NCBI GenBank assembly: GCA_016125045.1
Contig: WGML01000007.1
Location: forward strand, 332,956 to 396,955
From: a bacterium
GTDB lineage: Bacteria; Pseudomonadota; Alphaproteobacteria; Caulobacterales; Hyphomonadaceae
DNA: 64,000 nucleotides
Reading direction: 5' to 3'
Position numbers and translations under genes: made by a program. This document shows, one piece after another, positions 63,723 through 64,000 of this stretch (within the stretch, counting starts at the first letter, position 1; every line of letters starts with the position of its first letter). The notes beneath the pieces were generated by a model that did no database searches, was not told the origin of the DNA, and saw only the letters and a program-made list of their open reading frames with translations.

Positions 63723-64000
63723 GTTGAGATCTCCTTCTGTGGGATGGAACCGGGGATAGCGGGCGGGACGCCGTCGGAGGGCCCGAGCAGCTCGACCGCC
63801 CAGTCGAGGCCGCGGCGCTCCAGCCAGGCGGCGGCGAAGCCGTCGCGGCCATGCGCGGAGAGCGTTTCGTCGATGGCGGCGTGGTCGGCTTTCGAGGAGG
63901 CGGCGGTGAAGACGAGCGCGACCTCGCTTAAGCCCAGCGCGAACAGCCGGTTGCCGCGCCGCGACTGGCAGTAATAGTCACGCTTGGGCAGGCTGCGCGC
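63719..64000 (-). CDS. trbE: Conjugal transfer ATPase TrbE, C-terminal part only
   Basis: The last 93 residues of a protein that continues past the right edge (it starts beyond base 64000). PKRDYYCQSRRGNRLFALGL and FAAAWLERRGLDWAVELLG are the TrbE (VirB4) C-terminal signature. VirB4-type ATPases power pilus assembly and DNA transfer. The Walker motifs lie outside the window. Confidence 0.9.
   Translation of the reverse strand, partial: ARSLPKRDYYCQSRRGNRLFALGLSEVALVFTAASSKADHAAIDETLSAHGRDGFAAAWLERRGLDWAVELLGPSDGVPPAIPGSIPQKEIST

Overview
This 64 kb window comes from a high-GC alphaproteobacterial chromosome. DUF2794, a septation protein A/IspZ-type membrane protein, acnA divergent from ccmABCD-ccmG, a gap-pgk-fba order, the DUF4164-zapA pair and the trb genes fit a Maricaulales/Caulobacterales-like lineage. 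That placement is inferred from gene content only; no rRNA gene is present. Genes are densely packed, and ATGA/GTGA stop-start overlaps are common.

Core half (about 1-33 kb): a Bax inhibitor-1 protein; a DUF2794 protein; a three-gene ABC export operon whose second gene fuses a GldF-like permease to a GldG-like domain; a DUF1223 protein; aconitase; the cytochrome c maturation operon; MarR and Nudix genes; an IspZ-like protein and a flippase; mtaB-ftsY; an inositol monophosphatase-family gene; and a set for beta-lysylated elongation factor P (efp, then epmA-epmB across a Kef-type antiporter). These are followed by thiE, a DUF1272 zinc protein, an unusual protein joining a deoxyribosyltransferase/TIR-like domain to a PLD-like domain, the gap-pgk-fba glycolytic/Calvin operon, and DUF4164-zapA.

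Sugar-oxidation region (31-39 kb): a GMC oxidoreductase with its gluconate-dehydrogenase subunit 3 partner, a DUF1080 lipoprotein (3-keto-glycoside hydrolase family), an MFS transporter and a Tat-type sugar isomerase/epimerase together look like a 3-keto-glycoside pathway. A 1.3 kb AT-richer insert, bounded by a duplicated gene-junction sequence and carrying a HEPN-like ORF, sits between the oxidase pair and a GST gene.

Accessory region (40.3-64 kb): a 5' tRNA-Arg remnant and an intact tRNA-Arg(CCG) are followed by about 17 kb of small regulator-plus-enzyme modules: TetR/hydrolase/haloacid dehalogenase; HxlR/azoreductase/two paralogous barrel-like proteins; TonB receptor/PepSY with a Fur-like box; TetR/AhpD-like; LysR/epimerase; TetR/SRPBCC/DUF2892/DUF1330 with twin operators; LysR/dehydrogenase/GlcG-like/GST. 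After these come a LysR gene, DUF2274 and a trb conjugation cluster (trbI-G-F-L-K-J-E) that runs off the right edge. The simplest reading is an integrative conjugative element entering at tRNA-Arg, with electrophile, xenobiotic and iron-stress cargo. Its integrase and second end are not in this window.
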